A DNA stretch of 64,000 nt from positions 310,001 to 374,000 of the forward strand of contig CBDEGU010000008.1 of NCBI GenBank assembly GCA_965238045.1, read 5' to 3'. Position numbers and translations under genes: made by a program. Shown in pieces: positions 1 through 8,443 of the stretch (position 1 is its first letter; every line of letters begins with the position of its first letter). The notes beneath the pieces were generated by a model. That model was given only the letters and a program-made list of their open reading frames with translations. It was not told the origin of the DNA and ran no database searches. Origin of the DNA: CBDEGU01 sp965238045. GTDB taxonomy: Bacteria; Acidobacteriota; Terriglobia; Bryobacterales; UBA6623.

Positions 1-61
1 ACTATTATATGACTACCGATATACGAATGCCGAATGTACGAATGGGGAAATTCGGCGTCGC

Positions 62-670
62 ATGACCTCCCGCCAGGTACTCTCACAAACGCGCATCGTG
101 CCGCGGAAATTCTACGAGCGCCCGACACTGCGCGTGGCGCGCGACCTGCTCGGCAAACTCATTGTTCACCGGGCAGGCCCGGAGTTGCTCGCCGGACGGA
201 TTGTCGAAACCGAGGCCTACCTCGGAGTGAACGACCCGGCGGCACATACCGCTCGCGGGAGTACCCAGCGCACTCGTGTGATTTTCGGTCCGCCCGGCCA
301 CGCCTACGTCTATCTCTGCTACGGCATGTATGACTGCTTGAATCTGGTTACCGAACCGGATGGCGCGGCCGGTTGCGTGCTGATTCGGGCACTCGAACCC
401 GTCGCTGGACTGGACGGCATCCGCCGCCGCCGGCCGAAAGCCAAACGTCTTCGCGACCTGGCTTCCGGTCCTGGCAAGCTGACCATGGCGCTGGGCATCG
501 GGCCAGAGCACTACGGCGCCGATGTGACACGCGGGCTCCTGACGGTTCGCGCCTTTCGGCTCCCGCGGGACTTTGAGACCGTTACGAGCCGGCGAGTCGG
601 AATTTCGGCGGCCCAGGAACTGCCATACCGCTACTACATCAAGGACAATGAGCATGTGAGCGGCCGCTGA
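62..670 (+). CDS. mpg: DNA-3-methyladenine glycosylase (AAG/Mpg family)
   Basis: A 202-residue protein of usual length for bacterial AAG-type glycosylases, which remove alkylated purines and start base excision repair. Visible family blocks are GRIVETEAYLGVNDPAAH near residues 45-62 (with the catalytic Glu of the ETEAY motif), YVYLCYGMYDCLNLV near 86-100 and LASGPGKLTMALGI near 133-146. The ATG at 62 is preceded by a weak purine-rich GGGGA. It lies 30 bp upstream of dinB on the same strand, so a DNA-damage operon is plausible. This alkyl-purine glycosylase is structurally unrelated to Tag, which is also encoded in the window, so two non-homologous enzymes cover overlapping lesions. Confidence 0.95.
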   Translation: MTSRQVLSQTRIVPRKFYERPTLRVARDLLGKLIVHRAGPELLAGRIVETEAYLGVNDPAAHTARGSTQRTRVIFGPPGHAYVYLCYGMYDCLNLVTEPDGAAGCVLIRALEPVAGLDGIRRRRPKAKRLRDLASGPGKLTMALGIGPEHYGADVTRGLLTVRAFRLPRDFETVTSRRVGISAAQELPYRYYIKDNEHVSGR

Positions 671-700
671 ACTCCGATCGTGGCTGCTTGCGCAACCGTC

Positions 701-1957
701 ATGGCCGCCCGGACGATTTTTCACGTCGACATGGACGCCTTTTTCGTGTCGGTCGAAGAACTCTACGATCCCAGCCTCAAAGGCAAGCCGGTCGTCGTGG
801 GAGGCCGGTCCCATGAGCGCGGCGTCGTGGCGGCGGCCTCCTATGCGGTAAGAAAGTTCGGCGTGCACTCGGCGATGCCCCTGCGCCGCGCTCACCGCTT
901 GTGCCCGCAAGCGATTTTCATCGAAGGGCATCCGGAAAGATATCGCGAGTACTCGCATCGCGTGCACGCGATCCTCGAGCGCTTCTCTCCCAAGGTTGAG
1001 ATGGCGTCGATCGACGAAGCCTATCTGGACATGACGGGATCCGAGCGTCTCCTGGGACCGCCTCTCGACGCCGGGAATCGTCTGCATCGCGCCGTCGCCG
1101 AGGAGACGAAGCTGGCTTGTTCGATCGGCATCGGCACATCGCGCCTGGTTGCAAAGATCTGCTCCGGGCTTGCCAAACCCCGCGGGATGCTGTGGGTTTC
1201 TCCAGGAGCCGAGGCTGCGTTTCTTGCTCCGCTCGACATTCGGAAGATTCCAGGCGTCGGACGCGTCACCGAGCAGAGTCTGCGCAAGCGAGGCATCGAA
1301 AAAATCGGGCAACTGGCTTCGCTCAACGAACAGGATCTCAAGAAACACTGGGGCAAGCTGGGCCTGGCGCTAGGCGGCAAGGCGCGCGGCCTCGATGCCG
1401 GCGGATGGTTTGAAGGCGAGGTGGGCGAGGACGAAAACCCAAAGTCGATCAGCCACGAAACGACCTTCTTCGAAGATACCGCCGACCGCCAACAGCTCGA
1501 AGCCACTCTGGCGAAACTCTCGCAGATGGTCGGGCGCCGCCTGCGCGAGCACGGCCTCTACGGCCGCACCGTGCAGATCAAACTTCGCTACGCGGACTTT
1601 TCGACCTATACTCGTGCCCGAACACTCGAAGAAGCAACGCAGCTCGATTACAAGATCTTGGAGGCGGCGAAGAAACTCTTCCGCGAGAACTGGAAGCCAT
1701 CCCGGCCGGTTCGCCTGCTCGGTGTCCATGTCTCCGGGCTTGAGGAGAGCGAAGGGCAGCTCGACTTGATCGAAAACGAGCAAAAGGAAAAGTGGAGCCG
1801 GGCACTGCGCGCCGTCGACCAGCTCCGCGACCGCTACGGCGAGTCGGCACTCGGCCTGGCCGCCGCGCTGAGGCACGGGCGCACGGAACGAGTACATGAA
1901 AATCCGGCGAGTCTGCCCGGCAAGAGGTCCAAATCGAAAAACCGCAACTCGAAATAA
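701..1957 (+). CDS. dinB: DNA polymerase IV (Y-family translesion polymerase)
   Basis: A Y-family polymerase that copies past damaged bases. The N-terminus IFHVDMDAFFVSVEE carries the first metal-binding Asp and the steric-gate Phe; SIDEAYLDMT near residue 107 holds the second Asp-Glu pair; SIGIGTSRLVAKICS and a helix-hairpin-helix around RKIPGVGRVTEQSL follow, then the little-finger domain. I chose the ATG at 701 because it puts the HVDMDAFF motif about 8 residues from the start as in DinB proteins; an in-frame GTG at 680 would add 7 residues. The C-terminus is a basic Lys/Arg/Ser-rich tail. I see no clear beta-clamp motif, though QLDLIEN near residue 345 might serve. Confidence 0.95.
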   Translation: MAARTIFHVDMDAFFVSVEELYDPSLKGKPVVVGGRSHERGVVAAASYAVRKFGVHSAMPLRRAHRLCPQAIFIEGHPERYREYSHRVHAILERFSPKVEMASIDEAYLDMTGSERLLGPPLDAGNRLHRAVAEETKLACSIGIGTSRLVAKICSGLAKPRGMLWVSPGAEAAFLAPLDIRKIPGVGRVTEQSLRKRGIEKIGQLASLNEQDLKKHWGKLGLALGGKARGLDAGGWFEGEVGEDENPKSISHETTFFEDTADRQQLEATLAKLSQMVGRRLREHGLYGRTVQIKLRYADFSTYTRARTLEEATQLDYKILEAAKKLFRENWKPSRPVRLLGVHVSGLEESEGQLDLIENEQKEKWSRALRAVDQLRDRYGESALGLAAALRHGRTERVHENPASLPGKRSKSKNRNSK

Positions 1958-1973
1958 CGGTGAGAAGAGCGAG

Positions 1974-2564
1974 TCAGACCTGGCAATGGTAGACGCAGGC
2001 GGGCGGAAAATTACGCCATACGCGAGTTTGCTGAACCGTACCAAAATACTGGCTCAACAGCCCGCCGACATCGAAGAACTCCATCTTGCCCCGTTGCCAC
2101 CGCATTCGCTGGAGGTACTGAAACTGCGTAAAGCCGCTGCCCGAGTCCAGCAGCGGCGCCAGACCCTGCATTATGTCATGACCGACCCCTTCGGGAAGCA
2201 GGCCGAAACCTAGTGAGGACAGCACCGCGTCGACCCGCTCGTAACCCCTTCGGCGCAGTTCGGCACCGGCACTCTCGGCTCCCGCGGCAATGATTTCCAG
2301 CCTTGGGTCGGTGATCTCCTCTCTGAGATAGTCCACAAAACGAGGATTGATCTCGAACGCCAGAAGCTTGGCGTCGCTCCGCGCCGCGGCCAGCAACCGC
2401 CGTGTCATGACGCCGGTGCCCGGACCAAACTCGACAATGAGCCGCGCTTCGGCCATGGGCAGGGGCTCGACCATCGCCTGGGCGAGAAAACGCGAACTCG
2501 GCGCGAAAGCCGCAGTCCCCTGAAAGTCGGTGAGAGCCTGGGAGGCGAAGGTTGCCAAACTCAC
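1974..2564 (-). CDS. SAM-dependent methyltransferase, PmtA/KsgA-like
   Basis: A 196-residue class I methyltransferase. Motif I is IVEFGPGTGVMTRRLL near residues 43-58, an acidic residue ends beta2 (LLAFEINPRFVDYL), and the N-terminal stretch FQGTAAFAPSSRFLAQAM is typical of phospholipid N-methyltransferases of the PmtA type and of related KsgA-fold enzymes. Substrate cannot be read from the sequence; phosphatidylethanolamine N-methylation is the most likely guess. It is convergent with dinB, with a 16-bp gap between stops. No partner gene lies upstream, where the IS begins. Confidence 0.75.
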   Translation of the reverse strand: MSLATFASQALTDFQGTAAFAPSSRFLAQAMVEPLPMAEARLIVEFGPGTGVMTRRLLAAARSDAKLLAFEINPRFVDYLREEITDPRLEIIAAGAESAGAELRRRGYERVDAVLSSLGFGLLPEGVGHDIMQGLAPLLDSGSGFTQFQYLQRMRWQRGKMEFFDVGGLLSQYFGTVQQTRVWRNFPPACVYHCQV

Positions 2565-2900
2565 CCTCGAACTTCCTCCCGTCCGTCATTCGCAAGCGCG
2601 GGCCCGACAAGCCCCCCGATCGTCCAACGTTCGTGCCACTCCAAACTCATACGGCTTCCCACAGGCGCTTCGGCCAGCCGCAAGCGCCCGCATCTCGGGG
2701 ATGGCAAAACAAACTTCCTTCAGGATCATGCCGCGCGCCGACTCCAGCCCGGCCGCGCCGGCTGGCAATGGCTCGGCAGACCGCAACTTCGGCTAGCTTG
2801 GCGCAGGGTGGCGATCGCTCTGACATGCAACGTTTCGTTGACAACGGACTCTAGAAGGCGCGACTGTCGATCATACCATATGCTTTTCCGCCGGGTAGAG
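2565..2900. other. Intergenic region between methyltransferase and IS
   Basis: About 340 bp without a convincing gene. Short ORFs on both strands show no family resemblance. The promoter of the leftward methyltransferase should lie here, but I cannot point to a convincing -35/-10 pair. Confidence 0.5.
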
Positions 2901-2962
2901 TTGTCCAATACAAGATGATCCTGAAAGGGGGGAGTATTTCCAACACAAGATGATCCTGAAAG
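2901..2962 (+). repeat. Doubled left terminal repeats of the IS
   Basis: Two direct copies of the end motif containing CAAGATGATCCTGAAAG, starting at 2911 and 2946 (35 bp apart). Both match the reverse complement of the right-end repeats. The same arrangement, 36 bp apart, occurs at 59830 and 59866 in the truncated copy. Confidence 0.85.
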
Positions 2963-2995
2963 CGACCAAGGAGGGAGGAGGGACACTGCGGGTGA

Positions 2996-4240
2996 ATGCA
3001 CATCATCATGCAGAAAGTCGAATGTCTCACGCTAGAGCAGATGCGGGAGTTCCTAGCGGCCAGCGAAGAGCTGGTTTTCACTCTGTCGGGCCGCGGCGAG
3101 ATCTACAATCTGGTCGAGCGCACCCTTGGCAGGCAGCAGTATCTCGGGTTGCCCAAGAAAGACAAAGGGGTCGTGCGCCACTATTTAAGCAGGCTGAGCG
3201 GACGCAGTCTGCCGCAGATCACTCGCCTGATTGGGCAGTATCGCCAGCAGGGCGCGGTGCGGCTGAGACAGCCGCGGCGGCGGCGTTTTCCGGTCCGCTA
3301 CACGCCCGGCGACATCGCCTTGCTGGCAGCAGCCGACGCGGCGCACGAAGGGCTCTCGGGCCCGGCGGTGCGGCGCATTCTGTGGCGGGAATACAACGTC
3401 TATCACAAGGAGGCCTATCAGCGGCTGGCGGAGATTTCTTCCTCCCACATCTACAACTTGCGGCGCGGGGCGGCCTATCGCCAGCACCACGTCCATCACA
3501 CCAGCACCCGCGCCCGCGCCGTGGGCATTGGCGAGCGCCGCAAGCCCGACCATCGCGGCCGGCCGGGCTACTTGCGGGTCGATACCGTGCATCAGGGCGA
3601 CACCTCCACCCGCCGGGGGCTCCACCATATCAACGCCGTCGACGCGGTGACGCAGTGGCAGACGGTGGGCTGCTGCCAGACGATCTCGGAATCGCATTTG
3701 ATCCCGGTTTTAGAGGCCATGCTGCATCAGTACCCTTTCCGCATCGAGGGGTTTCATTCCGACAACGGCTCGGAGTTTCTCAATTACCGGGTCGAGAAAT
3801 TGTTGAACAAACTGCTGGTGGGGGAGTTCACCAAGTCGCGGGCGCATCGCACAACCGACAACGCGTTGGTCGAGGGCAAGAATGGGGCGGTGGTGCGCAA
3901 ACACATCGGACACGAACCGATCGGAGCCGAGCATGCCGAAGAGTTTCAGCGTTTCTACATGGCCGAGTTCAATCCCTACTTGAACTACCATCGCCCTTGC
4001 GGATTCGCCACCGTGGAGGTGGACGGGAAGGGCAAGCGGCGGCGCCGCTACCGGCTCGGAGACTACCGCACGCCCTACGAGAAGCTGCTTTCGCTCGATC
4101 AATGGGAAAGCTACTTGAAGCCCGGCGTCACGGCTGCTTTTCTGGAGCAGCAAGCCGGCCGGATGAGCGACACCGAGTGTGCGCTGCGGATGCAGCGGCG
4201 CAAGAGAGAACTGCTGGCCGCGAGCCGCTCGCGGTGGTAG
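2996..4240 (+). CDS. IS transposase, DDE integrase (rve) type
   Basis: A 414-residue transposase. The N-terminal third is a helix-turn-helix region (RTLGRQQYLGLPKKDKG and a basic RLRQPRRRRFP stretch). The catalytic core has YLRVDTVHQGDT (first Asp, about residue 199), GFHSDNGSEFLN (second Asp, about residue 257) and ALVEGKNGAVV (Glu, about residue 299), a complete DDE triad. The start ATG at 2996 follows a strong purine-rich GGAGGGAGGAGGGA ribosome site. The frame is open throughout, so the element may be active. A longer overlapping ORF in another frame has no family features. Confidence 0.9.
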   Translation: MHIIMQKVECLTLEQMREFLAASEELVFTLSGRGEIYNLVERTLGRQQYLGLPKKDKGVVRHYLSRLSGRSLPQITRLIGQYRQQGAVRLRQPRRRRFPVRYTPGDIALLAAADAAHEGLSGPAVRRILWREYNVYHKEAYQRLAEISSSHIYNLRRGAAYRQHHVHHTSTRARAVGIGERRKPDHRGRPGYLRVDTVHQGDTSTRRGLHHINAVDAVTQWQTVGCCQTISESHLIPVLEAMLHQYPFRIEGFHSDNGSEFLNYRVEKLLNKLLVGEFTKSRAHRTTDNALVEGKNGAVVRKHIGHEPIGAEHAEEFQRFYMAEFNPYLNYHRPCGFATVEVDGKGKRRRRYRLGDYRTPYEKLLSLDQWESYLKPGVTAAFLEQQAGRMSDTECALRMQRRKRELLAASRSRW

Positions 4241-4410
4241 GAGGGCACCGCGCAGCCGGGACCTTCGCTCGCCCTCCGGGCTCCCTGCGGCCCGGCTGCG
4301 CGCGGAGGGAAACGGCGGCACGGGGTGAGAGCAAACCCATGGACAGAAACGTGGCCGCGGACCTGGAGTACGCTCCAGATGAGCGTCCCCCTGCGCCCTC
4401 ACAGCCCCCT

Positions 4411-4518
4411 CGCCCCTGCCCCCTAGAAAGGAGATCGCTACCCACCCCTGCACCCTTACCCACCCAGACCCGTTTCAGGATCATTCTTGGATTGGAAAAT
4501 GCTGGGTCGCCGGCAAGT
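4411..4518. repeat. 108-bp direct repeat, copy 1 (right end of IS)
   Basis: Identical, as read, to 4544-4651 (period 133 bp). Each copy holds one right-end inverted repeat of the IS plus about 60 bp of inner sequence (CCCCTAGAAAGGAGATCGC onward) and 20 bp beyond it (GCTGGGTCGCCGGCAAGT). The short string TGGACAGAAACGT after copy 1 also occurs at about 4338, suggesting rearrangement of the IS tail. Confidence 0.9.
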
Positions 4519-4543
4519 GGACAGAAACGTCCGCTCCTTTCAC

Positions 4544-4651
4544 CGCCCCTGCCCCCTAGAAAGGAGATCGCTACCCACCCCTGCACCCTTACCCACCCAG
4601 ACCCGTTTCAGGATCATTCTTGGATTGGAAAATGCTGGGTCGCCGGCAAGT
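4544..4651. repeat. 108-bp direct repeat, copy 2 (right end of IS)
   Basis: Second copy of the repeat at 4411-4518; contains the outer right inverted repeat (4605-4632). A 25-bp unrelated spacer separates the copies. Confidence 0.9.
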
Positions 4652-4741
4652 TTCACCGCTCCTTTCACCGCTCAGGGGTAAGTTGAATCGCCGGCGCCAT
4701 AGCTGCTACGATGGCGCTTTCATTCCAACAGCAGAGAGTTC

Positions 4742-5116
4742 ATGCGGCAAATTGAATGGGTATTGCGAGTTGCCATGTTTGGCGAGTTTCTGGGGCATGG
4801 CGTTTTCGCTTATCAGGCGGTTCCTCACTTTCAGTGGCTCCTCTCGAAATCCCTCGGCGTGCCGGTGCAAACGGCGGCGGCGATGCTGCCGGCGATCGGC
4901 GTGATCGATTTCGTGGTCGCGGGGCTCGCTCTTGTGAAGCCGGTCCGGGCGGTCTTGCTCTATGCCGCCGTGTGGGGTTTTCTCACCGCCCTCGCGCGGC
5001 CGCTGGCGGGCGGTGAAATTTGGGATTTCGTCGAGCGCTGGCCGAATTGGGGCGTGCCGCTGGCGCTTCTCTACGTTCGCGGCGTGCCGGCGGCCGCGCG
5101 CGACTGGTTGCGCTGA
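4742..5116 (+). CDS. Small integral membrane protein, DoxX-like in shape
   Basis: A 124-residue hydrophobic protein with about four predicted membrane segments (roughly residues 8-28, 40-63, 66-85 and 100-115). The N-terminal VLRVAMFGEFLGHGVFAY resembles the first helix of DoxX-like small membrane proteins, but I do not recognise a specific family and assign no function. Its 3' end overlaps the convergent amidohydrolase gene by 46 bp. Confidence 0.6.
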   Translation: MRQIEWVLRVAMFGEFLGHGVFAYQAVPHFQWLLSKSLGVPVQTAAAMLPAIGVIDFVVAGLALVKPVRAVLLYAAVWGFLTALARPLAGGEIWDFVERWPNWGVPLALLYVRGVPAAARDWLR

Positions 5117-5973
5117 TCGGCGGGCGGTTTCTCCAGCTCGAGCAATTGCAATGTCGGACTGTGAATTAAGTCCTCGATTTCCTGCTCCTCGAAGCGCGGC
5201 AGGCCCGTGCCCTCGACCATCTTGTTCAGGTTTCTCAGTGCCTCGATGCTGGCCCCGGACGTAGTAAACGGGAAGTCGGTTCCGAACAAGAGCTTGTCCC
5301 ACACTCCGTATTCCTTGGCCAGCATGAGCCCGTTGAAAAACTGCCAGGGGCGGTAGTGCAGGGCGGAGATATCGGAGTAGAAGTTCGGCTGCTTGCGAAT
5401 CATCACGATCGTGTCTTCCATCCAGGGATGCCCCAGGTGGGCGATGACCATTTTCAAGTCCGGGAACTGCATCGCAACGTCTTCGAGCAAGATGGGCAGC
5501 GAGTACTTCAGGGGCGCCTTGGTGGGAAACGTCGTCCCCTGGTGAATCATGATCGGAAGGTTGTAAGCTTCGCAGAATTCGTAGACCGCCATCATGCGGT
5601 TGTCGGTCGGGTGGATGTTCTGATAGACCGGTCCGATTTTCACGCCGCTTAGTTTGAGGTTGCCGATGGCATGTTCGAGCACATCGCGTACCTTGTCGCA
5701 GGTCGGATCGACGGCGGCGAATCCGATGATTTTATCCGGATGCTGGTCGCGGTAGTCGGCGATGTATTCGTTCGGCGTCATGATTCCGGAATGCTGGGCG
5801 CGCATGCCGAAGACGATCACCTTGTCGACGCCGTCCATGGCGGCGAAGTGGCGTTCGGGCGGAACGTGCAAGTCAATCTTCTTGCCGCGCGCGCGTGCCT
5901 GGGCTTCCTCGACGACGGCGTCGGTCAAGTGCCCCGGGTATTCCCAAATATGGCTGTGGCAATCAACGATCAT
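5071..5973 (-). CDS. Amidohydrolase family protein (Amidohydro_2 type)
   Basis: A 300-residue TIM-barrel metal hydrolase. The first strand has the HxH metal site MIVDCHSHIWEYP at residues 1-13; a lone His lies in LPIMIHQGTTFP near 139, another in MVIAHLGHPW near 176, and the last-strand Asp in LLFGTDFPFTTSG near 228. This set is typical of the ACMSD/amidohydrolase-2 group, which includes decarboxylases and lactonases; substrate is unknown. The last 20 residues are polar and overlap the convergent membrane protein gene, which suggests a lengthened tail. The gene is divergent from the SGNH hydrolase gene with about 95 bp between them. Confidence 0.85.
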   Translation of the reverse strand: MIVDCHSHIWEYPGHLTDAVVEEAQARARGKKIDLHVPPERHFAAMDGVDKVIVFGMRAQHSGIMTPNEYIADYRDQHPDKIIGFAAVDPTCDKVRDVLEHAIGNLKLSGVKIGPVYQNIHPTDNRMMAVYEFCEAYNLPIMIHQGTTFPTKAPLKYSLPILLEDVAMQFPDLKMVIAHLGHPWMEDTIVMIRKQPNFYSDISALHYRPWQFFNGLMLAKEYGVWDKLLFGTDFPFTTSGASIEALRNLNKMVEGTGLPRFEEQEIEDLIHSPTLQLLELEKPPADQRNQSRAAAGTPRT

Positions 5974-6068
5974 GGCTGTCCCCTCTCGTGCCCCATTGTA
6001 TACTGCGGGTTCGTTCTTTACGAGCGCTCCGGCTTCCCGTGTCTCTGCTCGTCCGTCCCGGCTCCCCG

Positions 6069-7292
6069 ATGTCCATGAAGCGGTCTCCCGTTTTGCAATA
6101 CCTGGTCATCGTGCTGGTGTCGGCGCTTCTGGCGATTGTGCTGGCCGAGGCGTATCTTTCCCACCGCGCTTCCTCCCGGCTCACCCTGCCTTTCTACAAC
6201 GAACTGTACCCCTATGTCATGTTCCGGCCTCATGCCTCGACGACCTATGAGACGGGCGACACCCATGAGATGTCGCATCACACCCGCCGCATCCTGCACT
6301 ACACCAACGCCGATGGATTTCGTGTCGCCTCCCCCGGCTACCAGATGCCGAGACAGAAACCCGCCGGCCAGCTGAGAGTCGCGTTCCTGGGGGCTTCCGC
6401 GGTCCAGCTCGGCAGTACATTCGAGACCACCTTGCCTGGGTCGATGAAGACGTTTCTTCAGAACCGCTTTCCCGGTCGCGACATCGAAGTCATCAACGCC
6501 GCCATTCAGTCGTGTGTTTCGCGCCAGTCGATCGCCCATCTGGTCTTTACCGTAGCCGATTACTCACCCGATATCGTCGTGTTCTATGACGGCGTGAATG
6601 ATATCGGCCTGCCGCTGACCTATGAATCGCGGCCGAACTTCCCCTACAATTTCCAGACCATGACCGAGGCCTGGGATGCCTATCGCGAGCAGCACCAGGC
6701 GACACTGTGGCGATTGATGCTCGATCGCAGCCGCCTATTCGCCGCCTTGAAAACGCGCTGGAGCGGCCACGCGGGCGCGACGACGGCAACCACCGTCGTG
6801 CTGGGGCTCAACAAAGCGCCGAACGCGGTGACCGCCCAATTCGTGACCGAAAATCCCGATTTCGTTCGCGAGCACATCGCCGCCTACCTCACAAATTGGC
6901 GGCAATTCATTGAGCTATCCAAGGCCTTCGGCTATAAACCGGTCTGCGTGCTGCAGCCCACCGGCGGGCTCGAACCTGGCTATGCCCTGCCGCTGACGAT
7001 GCGCGATTTTCATCTCACCGAAGAGAACGCGCTGCGCTGGATGGAAGCCTTTTCGCTGCTCTATCAAGAAGCAGACCGCCAGATCGAAGACTTGCGAGCG
7101 GAATATCCGGAAGCCGTCTTTCTGAATCTCAGAGACTATCTCAGCCCGGCGAAGGATTACTATTGGGATCTGGTCCACGTCTACGATGAGACGAACATGA
7201 AGCTGGCGGAGAGAATTTATCAGGATATGGGCGATTTTGTCTCCGCTGCCGCGGACGAGGCAGCCGCTTACGCGCCGGCCGGACGGCGCTAG
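6069..7292 (+). CDS. Membrane-anchored SGNH/GDSL-type hydrolase
   Basis: A 407-residue protein with one N-terminal membrane segment (VLQYLVIVLVSALLAIVLAE) and an extracytoplasmic SGNH-like domain. Visible blocks are LRVAFLGASAVQLGS (nucleophile Ser in GAS), INAAIQSCVSRQS, IVVFYDGVNDIGLP (block III Asn) and YYWDLVHVYDETN near the C-terminus (DxxH). The longer upstream reading would run into the divergent promoter region; ATGs at 6069 and 6075 both precede the membrane segment, so 6069 is used. Likely an esterase or acyl/acetyl hydrolase acting on envelope glycans or lipids; no substrate can be read. Its TAG stop falls on the first bases of a palindromic repeat element. Confidence 0.75.
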   Translation: MSMKRSPVLQYLVIVLVSALLAIVLAEAYLSHRASSRLTLPFYNELYPYVMFRPHASTTYETGDTHEMSHHTRRILHYTNADGFRVASPGYQMPRQKPAGQLRVAFLGASAVQLGSTFETTLPGSMKTFLQNRFPGRDIEVINAAIQSCVSRQSIAHLVFTVADYSPDIVVFYDGVNDIGLPLTYESRPNFPYNFQTMTEAWDAYREQHQATLWRLMLDRSRLFAALKTRWSGHAGATTATTVVLGLNKAPNAVTAQFVTENPDFVREHIAAYLTNWRQFIELSKAFGYKPVCVLQPTGGLEPGYALPLTMRDFHLTEENALRWMEAFSLLYQEADRQIEDLRAEYPEAVFLNLRDYLSPAKDYYWDLVHVYDETNMKLAERIYQDMGDFVSAAADEAAAYAPAGRR

Positions 7293-7470
7293 CCCGTATT
7301 TCTCACCACCTGACGGCCGAAGTACGCGATAGGCCCGCCATTACTTCGTTGCGCTTGCTCGCCGTGCTCAACGTACTGTCAAGTACGCCTGCGCTCGTCA
7401 AGCGGCGCGCGCCTCGTACTGGCGGGCCTCTCACGCACTTCGCCCGGCCACGTGGTGAGAAAAGCGGGCT
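7291..7470. repeat. 180-bp palindromic MITE-like element, copy 1
   Basis: Ends in a 19-bp imperfect inverted repeat: AGCCCGTATTTCTCACCAC at 7291-7309 and GTGGTGAGAAAAGCGGGCT at 7452-7470 (two mismatches). An inner perfect 10-bp pair AGGCCCGCCA (7331-7340) and TGGCGGGCCT (7420-7429) allows a long hairpin. A TA dinucleotide lies at both edges (7290-7291 and 7470-7471). The element sits exactly between two convergent genes, and both stop codons lie at its ends. A homologous copy is at 15907-16099. It codes for nothing recognisable. It could act as a two-way terminator. Confidence 0.85.
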
Positions 7471-8332
7471 AGGAACGAGACCAGCGGCTGGGATCGATGC
7501 CCGGCGCCTCGCGGGGCATGTTCGGCGGCTTGTTGCCAACATCAACGTCCGCCTGGCGCAGATTACGATCGCCCAGGTACGGCCGGACATTCGCCGGCAG
7601 CCGGACTACTTCGGCCCGATCCCAGGGCTCGACTTCAGCCAGCGGGCCGGCCCAGGCGGGGCGATAAGCCAGCGCCAGCAGCTCACGCGGCCGGTCGCCG
7701 CGGTTGGGGCAGTTGCCGTGAAAAACCTTGTAGTTGATCAAAACCGCCGAGCCGGCCTTGGCGGTGACGATGACCTGCTCGGGATGGTCCTCATACCGCA
7801 GGTAAGGGTTGGCATCGGAATGCAGTGATAAATGTGAGCGCGGGATCACGCGAAAGGGCGAAACCTCGGGCGTCAAATCATCCAGGTAATAGAGAACGCG
7901 AATCATGACCGGACAGGTGTGCTTGGCGCCGAAGATGGCCGATCCGTAGGGCTGGCCGTCCGTGTGGAAGCTGACGCCGGGATGCCCGGGCTCGGAGCGA
8001 GCATAGTCGTAGCTCATGAGGATCAGCCGGTCACCGAACAAGTGTTCCAGAAAGCCAGTCAGAGGCGGATGAGCGATTAAGCCGGTGATGGCGCCGCCTT
8101 GAAACTGGACCGCGGGACAACCCCTCTGGCGGGGGCTATAGTCCACCGTACGGGTTTCGAGTTTCGCGGTTTCCGCTTTCAGGCGAGCAACATGGGCGGC
8201 GTCGAGCAAACCGGGCCACACCAGGTAGCCTTCAAGCTCGAGCTGCCGGACACGCTCGCCGAAGGTGAGTCCCAGCCAGTCGCGATCGCCGGAAACCAGC
8301 GGAGTATTGGATGTCGAGGTCGCGTCGCTCAT
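7469..8332 (-). CDS. Phytanoyl-CoA dioxygenase (PhyH) family protein
   Basis: A 287-residue Fe(II)/2-oxoglutarate-dependent oxygenase. The iron site HxD is in VSFHTDGQPYG near residue 123, and the distal His plus 2-oxoglutarate-binding Arg lie in VFHGNCPNRGDRPRE near residues 205-218. The PhyH family hydroxylates varied small molecules, so no substrate is assigned. Its stop codon overlaps the end of the palindromic element at 7291-7470. The nearest upstream gene, tag, is on the same strand 111 bp away. Confidence 0.85.
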   Translation of the reverse strand: MSDATSTSNTPLVSGDRDWLGLTFGERVRQLELEGYLVWPGLLDAAHVARLKAETAKLETRTVDYSPRQRGCPAVQFQGGAITGLIAHPPLTGFLEHLFGDRLILMSYDYARSEPGHPGVSFHTDGQPYGSAIFGAKHTCPVMIRVLYYLDDLTPEVSPFRVIPRSHLSLHSDANPYLRYEDHPEQVIVTAKAGSAVLINYKVFHGNCPNRGDRPRELLALAYRPAWAGPLAEVEPWDRAEVVRLPANVRPYLGDRNLRQADVDVGNKPPNMPREAPGIDPSRWSRS

Positions 8333-8443
8333 GGCGGGCCTTCGGGTCGAATGGCTCGAGCCGCAGCCATCCGAGGCGTCACAGGGCGCCTGAGGTTAAA
8401 CCCTGGAGTTACACCCTGGGCTTACAGAGGCTGTGCCGTGATC

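Larger units (their letters stand above)
2901..4632 (+). mobile_element. Insertion sequence with DDE integrase-type transposase and doubled terminal repeats
   Basis: A complete-looking IS of about 1.7 kb holding one transposase gene. Both ends carry the same inverted repeat, of the form TCCAAnaCAAGATGATCCTGAAA. It is present twice in direct orientation at the left (2901-2927 and 2938-2962) and twice, inverted, at the right (4472-4499 and 4605-4632). The right copies have one extra A (CAAGAATGATCC). I could not find a target duplication, so the true outer limits are uncertain. A truncated, diverged copy with the same doubled left end lies at 59821-60178. The family is close to the rve/IS481-like transposases; the exact family is not certain. 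Confidence 0.85.

Noticed and set aside
83..1348. A 421-codon ORF on the minus strand across mpg and dinB
   Set aside because: It lies antisense to two genes with clear families, shows no motifs, and reflects GC-rich codon bias.
2950..4686. A 578-codon ORF overlapping the integrase-type transposase in another frame
   Set aside because: Pro/Arg/Ala-rich shadow sequence without family features; the transposase frame carries the complete DDE triad and the ribosome site.
7349..7828. ORF of 159 codons through the palindromic element into the PhyH gene
   Set aside because: It begins in a repeat and continues antisense to a gene with a clear family.
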